A stretch of DNA of 64,000 nucleotides from Pseudoduganella rivuli (GCF_009674485.1 NZ_WKJJ01000001.1:172265-236264); one strand, 5' to 3'; shown: positions 26,079 to 35,555, numbered from the stretch's first letter. The notes: a model not told the origin generated them from the sequence alone. Made by a program: numbers and translations.

Positions 26079-27697
26079 GTTCGCCCGTCGCCTGGCTGTC
26101 GTCCGATGGCGCCATGGCGTACATGCGCCAGCTGGAGCAGGCCGCGTTCCTGGTCGTCGACGATTTCGACTCCATGCGCCGCATCACCATCAACCAGTTG
26201 CGCACCCTGGGCGCCAAGCGCGTGTTCGAAGCGCCCAACGGCGCCGACGCGCTGCGTATCCTGCGCGCGGAGCACATCGACGTGGTGATCTCCGACTGGA
26301 ACATGCCAGTCATGACGGGGCTGGAACTGTTGCTGGCGGTGCGTGGCGATCCAAAAACTGCACGGCTGCCGTTCATCATGATCACGGCCGATGCGGAACG
26401 GGACCGGGTGCAACTGGCGATCGACGCGGGGGTCAACGAACTGCTGGTCAAGCCGTATTCGGCGGCGCTGTTTTCCGAACGGCTGGAGCGGGCATTTACG
26501 CGCAGGCCGCCCCGCCCTGCCGCCGCGCGGACCGCTACTGCCGCGCCAACCGCAGCGCCAGCCGCAGCCGTTCCTGTCCCCGTCGCCGCCACCGAACCCG
26601 CGCGCCCCACCATCCTCGTGGTCGACGATACGCCGGACAACCTGCATCTGCTGTCGCGCATGTTCAAGGATGAATACCGCGTGAAAATCGCCCACAATGG
26701 CGAGAAAGCGCTGGCCATCTGCCACACGGACACGCCGCCCGACCTGGTGTTACTGGATGTCATGATGCCGGGCATCGACGGCTTTGAAGTGGCCGCGCAA
26801 TTGCGCAGCCACCCGTCGTCCGAACACATTCCCATCATTTTCGTCACCGCGCTGACCGACGACGCCAGCCGCCTGCGGGGCATGGAACTGGGCGCCGTGG
26901 ATTTCGTCACCAAGCCGATCGACCCGGACGCGCTGCGGCTGCGGGTGCGCAACTTCATGCGCTACGTGGGCTTGCACCGCGAACTGCAGGCGAACTACGA
27001 CACCATGCTGGAAACCGCGCGCCTGAAGGAAGAAGTCGAACACATCACCCGGCACGACATGAAGGGCGCGCTGGCCGCCGTCATCGGCCTGGTGCAGGGA
27101 CTGGCCGACGGCGCGCAACTCCCGCCCGGCCAGCTGGAACAATTGCTGCTGGCTGAACAGGCGGCATTGCAGGCGCTCGACATGGTCAACCTGTCGGCGG
27201 AAATCTACAAGATTGAAACGGGCAGCTTTACGTTGCGGCCGCAGCCGGTGCCCGTCGCACAAATTCTCGGCAGGCTGGCCACCTTGGCGGGCACCACGTA
27301 CCGGGCAAATAACGTGGCGGTCCATGTGACGGTACCGGCCGGCGTTCCACCCGCCGCATTGACGGCCGTGGGCGACCCGATGCTGTGCTATTCGCTGTTC
27401 CAGAACCTGATCAAGAATGCCTGCGAAGCGGCGCCGCCCGGCACTGCCGTGACAGTGACCGTCGCCGGCGGCGAACGTATTGCTGTCGCGATCGCCAACC
27501 AGGGCGTGGTGCCGCCCGCCATCCGCGAACGCTTCTTTGAAAAATTCGTCACGTCCGGCAAACCGGGCGGCACGGGACTGGGCACCTATTCGGCGCGGCT
27601 GCTGGCCGAAGCCCAGGGCGGCGCCATCGCCATGCAAACCAGCGATGCGGACCAGGCCACCACGGTGACGGTGGCCTTGCCGTCACACGCGCTATAA
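26075..27697 (+). CDS. REC-REC histidine kinase
   Basis: The GTG start overlaps the HD-GYP stop (GTGA). Receiver 1 (~20-140, 'VISDWNMPVMTG') is joined by an Ala/Pro-rich linker to receiver 2 (~185-300, 'LVLLDVMMPGIDGFEV', 'FVTKPID'). Next come a helical region with 'HITRHDMKGALAAVIG' (likely phospho-His) and an ATPase domain ('NLIKNACEAAPPG', 'FFEKFVTSGKPGGTGLGTYSARLL'). There is no membrane segment. It probably receives phosphate from the hybrid kinase and may act back on it. It is last in the four-gene signalling operon and converges with the beta-lactamase. Confidence 0.88.
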   Translation: MSSPVAWLSSDGAMAYMRQLEQAAFLVVDDFDSMRRITINQLRTLGAKRVFEAPNGADALRILRAEHIDVVISDWNMPVMTGLELLLAVRGDPKTARLPFIMITADAERDRVQLAIDAGVNELLVKPYSAALFSERLERAFTRRPPRPAAARTATAAPTAAPAAAVPVPVAATEPARPTILVVDDTPDNLHLLSRMFKDEYRVKIAHNGEKALAICHTDTPPDLVLLDVMMPGIDGFEVAAQLRSHPSSEHIPIIFVTALTDDASRLRGMELGAVDFVTKPIDPDALRLRVRNFMRYVGLHRELQANYDTMLETARLKEEVEHITRHDMKGALAAVIGLVQGLADGAQLPPGQLEQLLLAEQAALQALDMVNLSAEIYKIETGSFTLRPQPVPVAQILGRLATLAGTTYRANNVAVHVTVPAGVPPAALTAVGDPMLCYSLFQNLIKNACEAAPPGTAVTVTVAGGERIAVAIANQGVVPPAIRERFFEKFVTSGKPGGTGLGTYSARLLAEAQGGAIAMQTSDADQATTVTVALPSHAL

Positions 27698-27747
27698 CGG
27701 CGGCTGGGCCCGCGACGTGCACGGGGTTACGGCAACAGCAAGGCGCA

Positions 27748-28623
27748 TCATGCGGATACGCTCAATGCGCCCAGTGCGATCCGGGTGGCGGAGGCAATCA
27801 CATCGCTGCGCGCCTTACTGTCCTTGTCCGTTCCCGTGTAATACACGACCACCACGACAGGCGCCTTGCCCTTCGGCCATACCACGCCGATATCGTTGGT
27901 GACGCCATACGAGCCGGTGCCCGTCTTGTCGGCCACCGTCGCGCCGGCCGGGCTGCCGGCGCGGATACGCTCATTGCCGGTGACCGTCCCCACCATCCAG
28001 TCCACCAGTTGCTTGCGCTGCGGCGCGCCCAGTGCATCGCCCAGCAGCAGGCGATTGACCGATTGCATCATGGCGGCAGGCGTCGTGGTGTCGCGCGCAT
28101 CGCCGGGAATCGCTGTATTCAATTCGGTTTCCCACCGGTCCAGCCGGAATTCCTGGTCGCCGATGGCGCGCGCATAGGCTGTGACGGCTTGCGGGCCGCC
28201 CAGTATCTTCATCAACAGGTTGGCCGCGCTGTTGTCGGACAACTGGATCGCCGCTTCGCACAGCGCCGCCACCGTCATGCCGTCCGCCACGTGCTGTTCG
28301 GTCGCTGGCGAATACGTCACCAGGTCGGCCTTCGTGTAGTGGATGCGGCGCGCCAGCAAGTCCGGTTCTTTGGTGCCGCGGGCCAGGATGGCGGCGGCCA
28401 CCATGGTTTTAAACGTGCTGCAAAAAGCAAAGCGCTCACCGGCGCGGTGCAGTACCTGTTTGCCGCTGCCTGTATCGAGCACCGCCACGCCGAGGCGGCC
28501 GCCGGCGGATCGTTCCAGCGCGGCCAGCTGATCTTGCGGCGTTTCGGCGGCACGGGCGATATGCATGACGGGAGCGGCGGCAAGCGCAGCCAGCACGGTG
28601 CGGCGGGTGGCGGAATGGGACAT
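27748..28623 (-). CDS. Class A beta-lactamase
   Basis: From ATG 28623 the 291-residue protein has a twin-arginine-like leader ('ATRRTVLAALAAAP...ARAAETP') and all class A motifs. These are 'FCSTFKTM' (Ser70-x-x-Lys73), 'SDNSAANLL' (130), 'RWETELNTAIPGD' (Glu166/Asn170) and 'DKTGTGSYG' (234-236). Cys lies just before Ser70 as in KPC/NMC-A enzymes, but the partner Cys at 238 is absent (Gly), so no such disulfide is expected. The open frame continues upstream to 29097, but that is antisense to PL8. No ampR-like regulator is adjacent. It hydrolyses beta-lactams in the periplasm; the spectrum cannot be told. Confidence 0.92.
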   Translation of the reverse strand: MSHSATRRTVLAALAAAPVMHIARAAETPQDQLAALERSAGGRLGVAVLDTGSGKQVLHRAGERFAFCSTFKTMVAAAILARGTKEPDLLARRIHYTKADLVTYSPATEQHVADGMTVAALCEAAIQLSDNSAANLLMKILGGPQAVTAYARAIGDQEFRLDRWETELNTAIPGDARDTTTPAAMMQSVNRLLLGDALGAPQRKQLVDWMVGTVTGNERIRAGSPAGATVADKTGTGSYGVTNDIGVVWPKGKAPVVVVVYYTGTDKDSKARSDVIASATRIALGALSVSA

Positions 28624-28770
28624 GGTCTCGATGGTGTTCTGGAAAGGCGCCGATGATAGCAGAAACACACTATCCATCGCGCCGCTCTTTGCCTTGTTGT
28701 AAGGATCACCAAGCCGGCCGTCATGCCATGCACCTTTCGTCACATTCGCTTGCAACCGGAAACCACCTCT

Positions 28771-28783
28771 GATAACGTTAACC
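28771..28783. promoter_or_regulatory. LacI-type operator (distal) in bla-PL8 region
   Basis: GATAACGTTAACC shares the GATAACGTTA core with the stronger site 69 bp downstream. Two sites of this spacing could support looping repression of the PL8 promoter. Confidence 0.5.
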
Positions 28784-28839
28784 GTGCTGCATCGGGAACT
28801 GCTGGCCTGTCGATACCGGCCATTTTCTTTACAATAAAG

Positions 28840-28853
28840 TGATAACGTTATCA
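28840..28853. promoter_or_regulatory. LacI-type operator at the PL8 start
   Basis: TGATAACGTTATCA is a perfect 14-bp palindrome with a central CG (GTG...CAC extends it by one base each side). It ends 14 nt before the PL8 ATG, immediately upstream of the AAGGAG ribosome site, where binding would block expression. Confidence 0.8.
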
Positions 28854-28867
28854 CACAAGGAGAAAAC

Positions 28868-31800
28868 ATGAAGCGGATGAAGGGATGGGCCGGCGGCGTG
28901 CTGCTGGCGATGCTGGCGCAAGGCGGCATCGCCGTCGCGCAATCGCAGATGGATGAATACGACATCATGCGCGCCAAGTGGCAGGCGCGCGGCGGCGCGG
29001 TCGATACCAGCGATCCGGACGTGCAGGCGCAGATCGCCGCCGCCAATGCCGCCGCGCAGACGCAATGGGACGCCATGCAAAAGCAGCCGGGGCGCACGGC
29101 GCTGTGGGCCGACTATGCCAACTGGAACGCGTCGGCCACCGTCACCAACAATTTTTCGCGCCTGGGCACGCTGGCCAACGCCTATGTCAAGGGCAGCGAC
29201 GCCATGCGCGGCAACGCCGCCCTGCTGGCCGATGTGCTGTCCGCACTGGACTGGCTCGTGTCCAATCATTATGCCGCCGGCCAGCGCGGCTACGACAACT
29301 GGTGGGACTGGCAAATCGGCGCGCCGCAAGCGCTGAACAACGTGCTGGTGACCTTGTACCCGTGGCTGAGCGCGCAGCAGAAAGCCGCCTGCTTTGCCGC
29401 CATCGACTGGTTTATGCCCGATCCGACCTTGCGCACCAATTTCGACGGCACCCTGTCCGCCACCGTGGAAACCGGCGCCAACCTGCTCGACAAGGCATTC
29501 GTCGCCGCCCTGCGCGGCATGCTGGCGAAAGAATCGTCCAAGCTGGCGCAGGGCCGCGACGCCATTGCACCCGCCCTGCCCTACGTCACCACGGGCGACG
29601 GCTTTTATACCGATGGCACGTTTATCCAGCACGTGCACGAGCCCTACGTGGGCGGCTATGGCGGCGTGCTGCTGACCGATATCGCCCGGCTGTATGCGCT
29701 ATTGGACGGCACCAGCTGGGAATTCAACGATCCCAACAAGGGCTTGCCGTACGACTGGGCCATGAAAGCGTTTCGCCCCTTCATGTATGACGGCGCCATG
29801 ATGGACATGCAGCGCGGCCGCGGCCTCACGCGCCAGGCCAGCACCGACCATATCGTGGGCCGGGGCATCGTCAGCACCATGCTGAACCTGGCCCAGTCAC
29901 TGCCGGACGGCCAGGCGCGCGACGTCAAATCCATGGTCAAGGGCTGGATCCAGCGCGACACCACGTTTGGCCCGTCATACGTCTCCGCCCTGCCCGGGCT
30001 GGTGGGCAGCATGTCGGCCACCGACATCACGCAAATCAAGGCGCTGCTGAACGATTCCACCATTGCCGCCATGCCGGAAGCCGTGGAAACCCACGTGTTC
30101 GCGGCGGGCGACCGCGTGCTGCAGCGCCGCCCCGGCCATGCATTCGGCATTTCCATGTTTTCCAAGCGCATGTCGGCCTTCGAATCCGGCAATGGCGAAA
30201 ACCTGCGCGGCTGGTGGACCGGCATCGGCACCACGTGGCTGTATAACGCGGACCAGAACCAGTATGGCGGCGATTACTGGGCCACCGTCGACATGTGGCG
30301 GCTGCCCGGCATCACGACGGACCACACCGGCAGCGGCACGCCGGTGGCCTGGAAGCATTATGGCAATACCCGGGCCGGCGTCGGCGGCGCGGACCTGGAA
30401 GGCTTGTATGCGGCGGCCGGCATGGATTTCGCCACCACCAACGTGACGGCCAGTACACTGAGCGGCAAGAAGGCGTGGTTCCTGTTCGGCGACTATATCG
30501 TGGCGGCCGGCAGCGGCATTACCGCGACCAATGGCGAGTCCGTGGAAACCATCGTGGAAAACCGCAAGCTGTCCGGCGCCGGCGACAATGCGCTGACCGT
30601 CAACGGCAACGCGGTTCCCGCCACCCTGGGCTGGAGCCAGTCGCTGCCGGCCACGCGCTGGGCACACCTGGCCGGTTCCGTGCCGGGCGCCGATATCGGC
30701 TACGTGTTCCCGGACCAGCCGGCCGTCAACGGCTTGCGCCAGGCCCGTACCGGCGCCTGGCGCGATGTCTACACCCTGGGCAGTACCGACAGCAAGACCG
30801 CCAATTACCTCAGCCTGGCGCTGGACCACGGCGTCAATCCGTCCTCTGCGGCGTACACCTATGCGGTGCTGCCGAACAAGAGCGCGTCCGACGTGGCGGC
30901 GTTTTCCGCCAATCCGCCATTCACGGTGCTGGAGCGTTCCACCGCCGCCACGGCCGTCAAGGATGGACCACTGGGCGTGACGGGGCTGGTGTTCTGGAAC
31001 GATGGCAGCAAGACCGTCAACGCTGGCGGCCAGCCGTTCGTGACCAGCGACCGCAAGGCGGTCGTCGTGGTCCGGCAGACCGGTTCCGACCTGGCCATTG
31101 CCATCGCCGATCCAACCCAGGCTTACCAGGGCAACCTGAATATCGAACTCAATCGCAGCGCGGTCACCGTGATCAGCAAGGATCCCGCCATCACGGTGGT
31201 GCAGACGACGCCGACCATCAAGCTGGCCGTCAACGTGGCGGCATCCGGCGGCAAGTCGTATGCGGCGCGCTTCACGCTGAACGGCACGGCCAGCCTGGCG
31301 CCGTCCGACGATGCCTTCCTGCGCGACGGCACCTACGGCACGAGCAACTTCGGCAAGACCACGTACCTGACCGTGAAAGGGGATGCCGCCAGCTATAACC
31401 GCAAAAGCTTGCTGAAGTTCGATCTGTCCAGCGTGGAAGGCACGATCACCAGCGCCACCTTGAAACTGGTCGCCACGTCGGTCGGCCAAAGCACGCCGAT
31501 GACGCACAAGCTGTACCTGACCGCCGGCTCGGGCTGGAATGAAAACACGGTGACCTGGAACAACGCACCCGCCGACGGGGCACTGGTGACGAGCTGGCAA
31601 GTGCCGGCCGTCAATGCGGCGGTGCAGGCCGACGTGACATCCCAGGCGCAAGCCGCGATGGCCGGCGCCAAGGTGCTGTCGCTGGCGGTCGAAGCGGCAG
31701 CCAACTATGGCAGCGCAGGTTCGGTGGATTACGGTTCGAAAGACCACACGAATCCCGCCATGCGTCCGGCCCTGGTCGTCACCTACCGCAACGATGCGCC

Positions 31801-32215
31801 GGCGGCGAGCGAACCGCCGCCTGCGCAGCCCGGCATCACCGGCAACGTCCAGGCGGAAAGCGCCACACTGGGTGGCGGCGCGCTGGTCAAGAACGACAAG
31901 GCCGGCTTCCAGGGCACGGGCTTCGTGACCTTCCCCGCCAGCGGCGGCAGCGCGCAATTCGACGGCATCGACGGCGGCGCCGGCGGCGTCAAAGCCGTCA
32001 CGGTCCGCTATGCCAACGGCAATCCGACACCGCGCAGCGGCGTCCTTAACGTGAACGGCGTGGCGCAGCCCGTCACGTTCAAGATCACGGGCGGCTGGGC
32101 CAACTGGACCACGCTGACGGCCAACGTCAACCTGGCGCCCGGCGGCGCCAACACGCTGCGCTTCGAATCGACGGGCCAGAGCCTGGGCAATATCGATGAC
32201 ATCACCATTCCCTGA
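28868..32215 (+). CDS. Secreted PL8 polysaccharide lyase with C-terminal CBMs
   Basis: This 1115-residue exported enzyme has a signal peptide ending near 'GGIAVAQSQ'. The PL8 catalytic core has 'YDNWWDWQIGAPQALNN' (Asn/Trp patch ~144), 'DGTFIQHVHEPYVGGYGG' (catalytic His ~254 and Tyr ~262) and 'MQRGRGLTRQ' (Arg). The super-sandwich domain holds 'FSKRMSAFESGNGENLRGWW' and 'GDYWATVDMWRLPGITTD'. PL8 members are hyaluronan, chondroitin AC or xanthan lyases. C-terminally, ~814-960 is a DNRLRE/CBM96-like domain ('DAFLRDGTYGTSNFG', 'SLLKFDLSSV') and ~992-1115 a CBM35/CBM6-like domain. The linked GH88 and GalNAc genes favour a glycosaminoglycan substrate. Confidence 0.9.
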   Translation: MKRMKGWAGGVLLAMLAQGGIAVAQSQMDEYDIMRAKWQARGGAVDTSDPDVQAQIAAANAAAQTQWDAMQKQPGRTALWADYANWNASATVTNNFSRLGTLANAYVKGSDAMRGNAALLADVLSALDWLVSNHYAAGQRGYDNWWDWQIGAPQALNNVLVTLYPWLSAQQKAACFAAIDWFMPDPTLRTNFDGTLSATVETGANLLDKAFVAALRGMLAKESSKLAQGRDAIAPALPYVTTGDGFYTDGTFIQHVHEPYVGGYGGVLLTDIARLYALLDGTSWEFNDPNKGLPYDWAMKAFRPFMYDGAMMDMQRGRGLTRQASTDHIVGRGIVSTMLNLAQSLPDGQARDVKSMVKGWIQRDTTFGPSYVSALPGLVGSMSATDITQIKALLNDSTIAAMPEAVETHVFAAGDRVLQRRPGHAFGISMFSKRMSAFESGNGENLRGWWTGIGTTWLYNADQNQYGGDYWATVDMWRLPGITTDHTGSGTPVAWKHYGNTRAGVGGADLEGLYAAAGMDFATTNVTASTLSGKKAWFLFGDYIVAAGSGITATNGESVETIVENRKLSGAGDNALTVNGNAVPATLGWSQSLPATRWAHLAGSVPGADIGYVFPDQPAVNGLRQARTGAWRDVYTLGSTDSKTANYLSLALDHGVNPSSAAYTYAVLPNKSASDVAAFSANPPFTVLERSTAATAVKDGPLGVTGLVFWNDGSKTVNAGGQPFVTSDRKAVVVVRQTGSDLAIAIADPTQAYQGNLNIELNRSAVTVISKDPAITVVQTTPTIKLAVNVAASGGKSYAARFTLNGTASLAPSDDAFLRDGTYGTSNFGKTTYLTVKGDAASYNRKSLLKFDLSSVEGTITSATLKLVATSVGQSTPMTHKLYLTAGSGWNENTVTWNNAPADGALVTSWQVPAVNAAVQADVTSQAQAAMAGAKVLSLAVEAAANYGSAGSVDYGSKDHTNPAMRPALVVTYRNDAPAASEPPPAQPGITGNVQAESATLGGGALVKNDKAGFQGTGFVTFPASGGSAQFDGIDGGAGGVKAVTVRYANGNPTPRSGVLNVNGVAQPVTFKITGGWANWTTLTANVNLAPGGANTLRFESTGQSLGNIDDITIP

Positions 32216-32230
32216 ACCACGGTAACCCTT

Positions 32231-32785
32231 ATGAAAAAGTGTCTGATTATGCTGGCGGCGCTGTCCGCCCTGCTGCTGCAAAGCGCCACCGCTGCGCCGG
32301 TCGGCTGGTACAACCTGTCCGCCACGTGGCGCGACGGCAGCTTTACCGGGCAGTTTTACTATGACAGCGCGTCGCCGTTCCACGTCACCGGGATCAACGG
32401 CATGCTGACCGACAGCGCGCAAACCACGGCCATCCGCACCGTGTGGAATACGCTGAACCCGGATCCCAGCGCCTGGGCCTTCTTCACCAACGCCAGCGTC
32501 GGCGAGCCGGACCAGTACGACGCGGGCTTTTACTTGAACGTGGTGGACCAGGGCGGCAACCTGTCGCTCGACGTGCAGGCCGATAACGGTTTATATGACT
32601 GGTCGCACGACTTCAGTTATTTCACGGAAGACCGGTTGAACGGTTCGCCGCTGCGCGCGTTCAGCATTGCGCGGGTGGAGGTTCCGGTAACCGTGCCGGA
32701 ACCGGGCAGCCTGGCGCTACTGGGACTTGGACTGGCGGCCTGCTTGCTGGGTCGTTTCCTGCATGGTCCGTGCCGGGAACAATAG
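32231..32785 (+). CDS. PEP-CTERM sorted exported protein
   Basis: This 184-residue protein has an N-terminal signal peptide (MKKCLIMLAALSALLLQSATA) and a C-terminal 'VPEPGSLALLGLGLAACLLGR': a PEP motif, a transmembrane helix and a basic end, the exosortase recognition signal. The mature middle (~110 residues) is Trp/Tyr/Asp-rich with 'GSFTGQFYYD'-type strands, common in small PEP-CTERM proteins of unknown role. It starts 15 nt after PL8, so it is probably co-transcribed with the lyase. The exosortase is not in the window. Confidence 0.85.
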   Translation: MKKCLIMLAALSALLLQSATAAPVGWYNLSATWRDGSFTGQFYYDSASPFHVTGINGMLTDSAQTTAIRTVWNTLNPDPSAWAFFTNASVGEPDQYDAGFYLNVVDQGGNLSLDVQADNGLYDWSHDFSYFTEDRLNGSPLRAFSIARVEVPVTVPEPGSLALLGLGLAACLLGRFLHGPCREQ

Positions 32786-32846
32786 ATCAAGGGAACGCGT
32801 ACGTGATATCGCCATGCTGGCATGGCGGCTTCCTGCGGAAACCGCC

Positions 32847-35555
32847 CTACGCAATTGGCGCCTGCGTATCAGCAGTTAGCAACTGGCCCCGTTCGGCCGC
32901 CTCCCTTTGCCGCGCCAGCAGCACGGCTATTTCCTGCGGCGCCACCGGACGGCTCAGCAAATAGCCCTGCATTTCATCGCAGCCGTTCGCTTGCAGGAAG
33001 TCGCGCTGCTGCACGGTTTCCACGCCTTCCGCGATGACGCGCACATCGAGTTCGTGCGCCAGTGAAATGATGGCGCGGGCAATGGCGCGGTCGTCCGCGC
33101 TGGTGTCCAGGTCGCGCACGAACGACTTGTCGATCTTCAGGCGGCTGATGGGGAAGCGCTTCAGCGACGACAGGCTGGAATAACCGGTGCCGAAGTCGTC
33201 GATCGACAGCGCCACACCCTTCGCTTCCAGTTCCCGCATCTTGGCCACGGCCTGCCCCACGTCGCGCATGATCAGGCTTTCCGTCACTTCCAGCTCAAGC
33301 AAGCCGGCCGCCAGCCCGCTGGCGTTCAGCGCTTCGACCACGCGCGCCACCAGCCGCAAATCGTCGAACTGGCGGGGCGACACGTTGACCGACACGGTAA
33401 TCGGCGGCAGCCCCGCCGCCTGCCAAGCGCGCGCCTGGTGGCAAGCCTGTTGCAGCACCCAGTCGCCGATGGCGCCGATCATGCCGCACTCCTCGGCCAA
33501 CGGAATGAAAATATCGGGCCGGATCATGCCCCGCTCCGGATGGCGCCAGCGCACCAGTGCTTCCACGCCGAACAGCAGGCCGCTGGAGAGATCCGCCTTG
33601 GGCTGGTATTCGACGTACAGCTGGTTGTCGTCAAGCGCCTTGCGCAAGCCGTCCAGCAGCGCCAGCTTTTCTTCCAGGCTGCTGTTCATTTCCTGCGTAT
33701 AGAACTGCACATTGTTCTTGCCGGTTTCCTTGGCGCGGTACATGGCCGCATCCGCGTTCATCAGCAAGGTATCCGGGTCTTCGCCATCGCGCGGGTACAT
33801 GGCGACGCCGATACTGCAACTGACGCGCACTTCCTGTTCGTCCAGCACCACCGGCCCGATCACGGCTTCACGCACCCGCTCCAGCAGCGATGCGGTGGGC
33901 GCCATGTCGTTCTTTTGCTGCGGCAGCACCAGCACGAATTCATCGCCGCCGAACCGTCCAACCGTATCGTGCCGGCGCAGGCAGGCCGCCATGCGCCCCG
34001 CCACTTCCTTCAGCAGCAAATCGCCCGCCGTATGGCCCAGGCCATCGTTGACCAGCTTGAACCCGTCGAGGTCGATGAACGCCACGTGTACCGCGTTATG
34101 GTCGCGCTGCGCTTCCGCAATGGCCTGCTGCAGGCGGTCGCCGATCAGGCTGCGGTTCGGCAGGCCGGTCAGCGCATCATGCAGCGCCATGTGGAAGATG
34201 CGGTGCTCCGCCGCCTTGCGCTCCGTGATGTCGCGCACGATCATCACGGCCCCCCCTTCGACGCCGACGACCTGCGCATGGATCCAGCCCGCGTTCAGCT
34301 GCGGCATGGTGTTTTCCCACTCTTCCTGGTGCACGCCCCCTTCGGTGGCGATCCGCACCAGACGCTTGAAGATGCCGTTATGGCGGACCTGCGGCAGCCA
34401 GTTGCACAAGCTCTGTCCCTGGAGCGCCTGTTTGCTGTGGCCACTCATTTGTTCCGCGCGGCTGTTGGCGGTGGCGATCTTGAAATCCGTGATGGCGCCA
34501 TCCGCGCCGCGTATGGCGCGCAACACGAAGAACGCATCCATGTTCGCTTCCGACGCGGCCGCATAGGTTTCCTGCGCGCGCCGGATGTGGCGCCGCGCCC
34601 GCGCGCCTTGCCATGTCCAGAACCATGCCAGCGCCGCCACCAGCAATACCGCCACGCTGGCGGCCCCCGCCTCCAGCAGCCGCTCGCGCCGCTTGCCGAA
34701 CGCCGGCGCCATTTGCTCGTCTTCGGACAAGCCCACCAGCACGGACAACTGGTACCGCGGCAATGGACGCAGCGCCGTATAGCGCCGCACGCCATCCCAG
34801 GAACCGGGCAGCGCCTGCGGAACAGTCGTCCCTTTGTCCGGCATGGCGGCAATCTTCTGGCCCCAGCTGACCAGCTCACCGACGCGCAGCACGCGGGCCA
34901 CGCCATCGCTGCCCACCAGCCCCAGTACGCCCTTTTCACCCAGGCGCGCCCGCTCATAGCCGCTGGTGAAATAGCCGGGATCCACTTCCACCACGACCAC
35001 GCCGGCAAATTCCCCTTCCGGCGTATTCACGCGGCGCGTGAAATGCAGGTGCCAGTCCTTGTTGGCCTGGTCGCGCATCGCCTGCGCGATATAGGTGGAA
35101 CTGGTGCGGCGCTGCTGGTGATAGAGAAAATACTCTTCGTTGGCCACGGAAATGGATTCCGTGGCGGGATTGCTGGCAACGATGCGGCCGGATGCGTCGG
35201 CGATGCTGACGATGAACACCAGGCCCGGCGGCAGTAAGTCGTTTTGCTGCAATTCCGGCAGCGCGCCGGCCGCTCCCTTCTTTTCCACCGCGTACTTCAG
35301 CACTTTCAGCGTCTGGTCGATGCCCTGCAGGTTGCGCACCACCTGCGCTTCATAGGTGTCGGACAATTCCACCAGCGAGTCCCCCGCCACGTTGTGCGCG
35401 GCGTCCAGTTCGGCGTCGATGAAGTGCAGGGTCGCGGTCCAGATAGCGCCCAGCAGCACCAGCGTAAACAGCGGCAAGGTCACATAGGTTTCCAGCGCCA
35501 TGCGGCGCCAGCGCGCCGAGCCGCCAAAGTCGTCGTGTCCGCCGTGCGCTTCCAT
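32847..35555 (-). CDS. dCache-PAS-GGDEF-EAL c-di-GMP protein
   Basis: This 902-residue inner-membrane protein has TM1 at ~28-47, a periplasmic dCache sensor to ~290 and TM2 at ~295-315. A PAS domain (~330-445) leads to GGDEF (~455-620) with 'VGRFGGDEFVLVL' intact, and EAL (~635-890) with 'FGVEALVRWRHP' and 'IDDFGTGYSSLSSLKRFPI' intact. It may both make and break c-di-GMP in response to a periplasmic ligand. Its ATG shares one base with the stop of the PstS-like gene (TGATG), so the two are coupled. Confidence 0.93.
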   Translation of the reverse strand: MEAHGGHDDFGGSARWRRMALETYVTLPLFTLVLLGAIWTATLHFIDAELDAAHNVAGDSLVELSDTYEAQVVRNLQGIDQTLKVLKYAVEKKGAAGALPELQQNDLLPPGLVFIVSIADASGRIVASNPATESISVANEEYFLYHQQRRTSSTYIAQAMRDQANKDWHLHFTRRVNTPEGEFAGVVVVEVDPGYFTSGYERARLGEKGVLGLVGSDGVARVLRVGELVSWGQKIAAMPDKGTTVPQALPGSWDGVRRYTALRPLPRYQLSVLVGLSEDEQMAPAFGKRRERLLEAGAASVAVLLVAALAWFWTWQGARARRHIRRAQETYAAASEANMDAFFVLRAIRGADGAITDFKIATANSRAEQMSGHSKQALQGQSLCNWLPQVRHNGIFKRLVRIATEGGVHQEEWENTMPQLNAGWIHAQVVGVEGGAVMIVRDITERKAAEHRIFHMALHDALTGLPNRSLIGDRLQQAIAEAQRDHNAVHVAFIDLDGFKLVNDGLGHTAGDLLLKEVAGRMAACLRRHDTVGRFGGDEFVLVLPQQKNDMAPTASLLERVREAVIGPVVLDEQEVRVSCSIGVAMYPRDGEDPDTLLMNADAAMYRAKETGKNNVQFYTQEMNSSLEEKLALLDGLRKALDDNQLYVEYQPKADLSSGLLFGVEALVRWRHPERGMIRPDIFIPLAEECGMIGAIGDWVLQQACHQARAWQAAGLPPITVSVNVSPRQFDDLRLVARVVEALNASGLAAGLLELEVTESLIMRDVGQAVAKMRELEAKGVALSIDDFGTGYSSLSSLKRFPISRLKIDKSFVRDLDTSADDRAIARAIISLAHELDVRVIAEGVETVQQRDFLQANGCDEMQGYLLSRPVAPQEIAVLLARQREAAERGQLLTADTQAPIA

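Noticed and set aside
28624..29097. N-terminal extension of the beta-lactamase
   Set aside because: The frame is open to 29097, but the stretch is antisense to the PL8 start and its operators, and the Met at 28623 begins a normal export signal.
29975..32422. 815-codon minus-strand open frame over PL8
   Set aside because: It shadows PL8 codon bias; composition is repetitive and no start signal is convincing.
33438..35237. 599-codon plus-strand open frame
   Set aside because: Antisense to the GGDEF-EAL gene, which has intact catalytic motifs.
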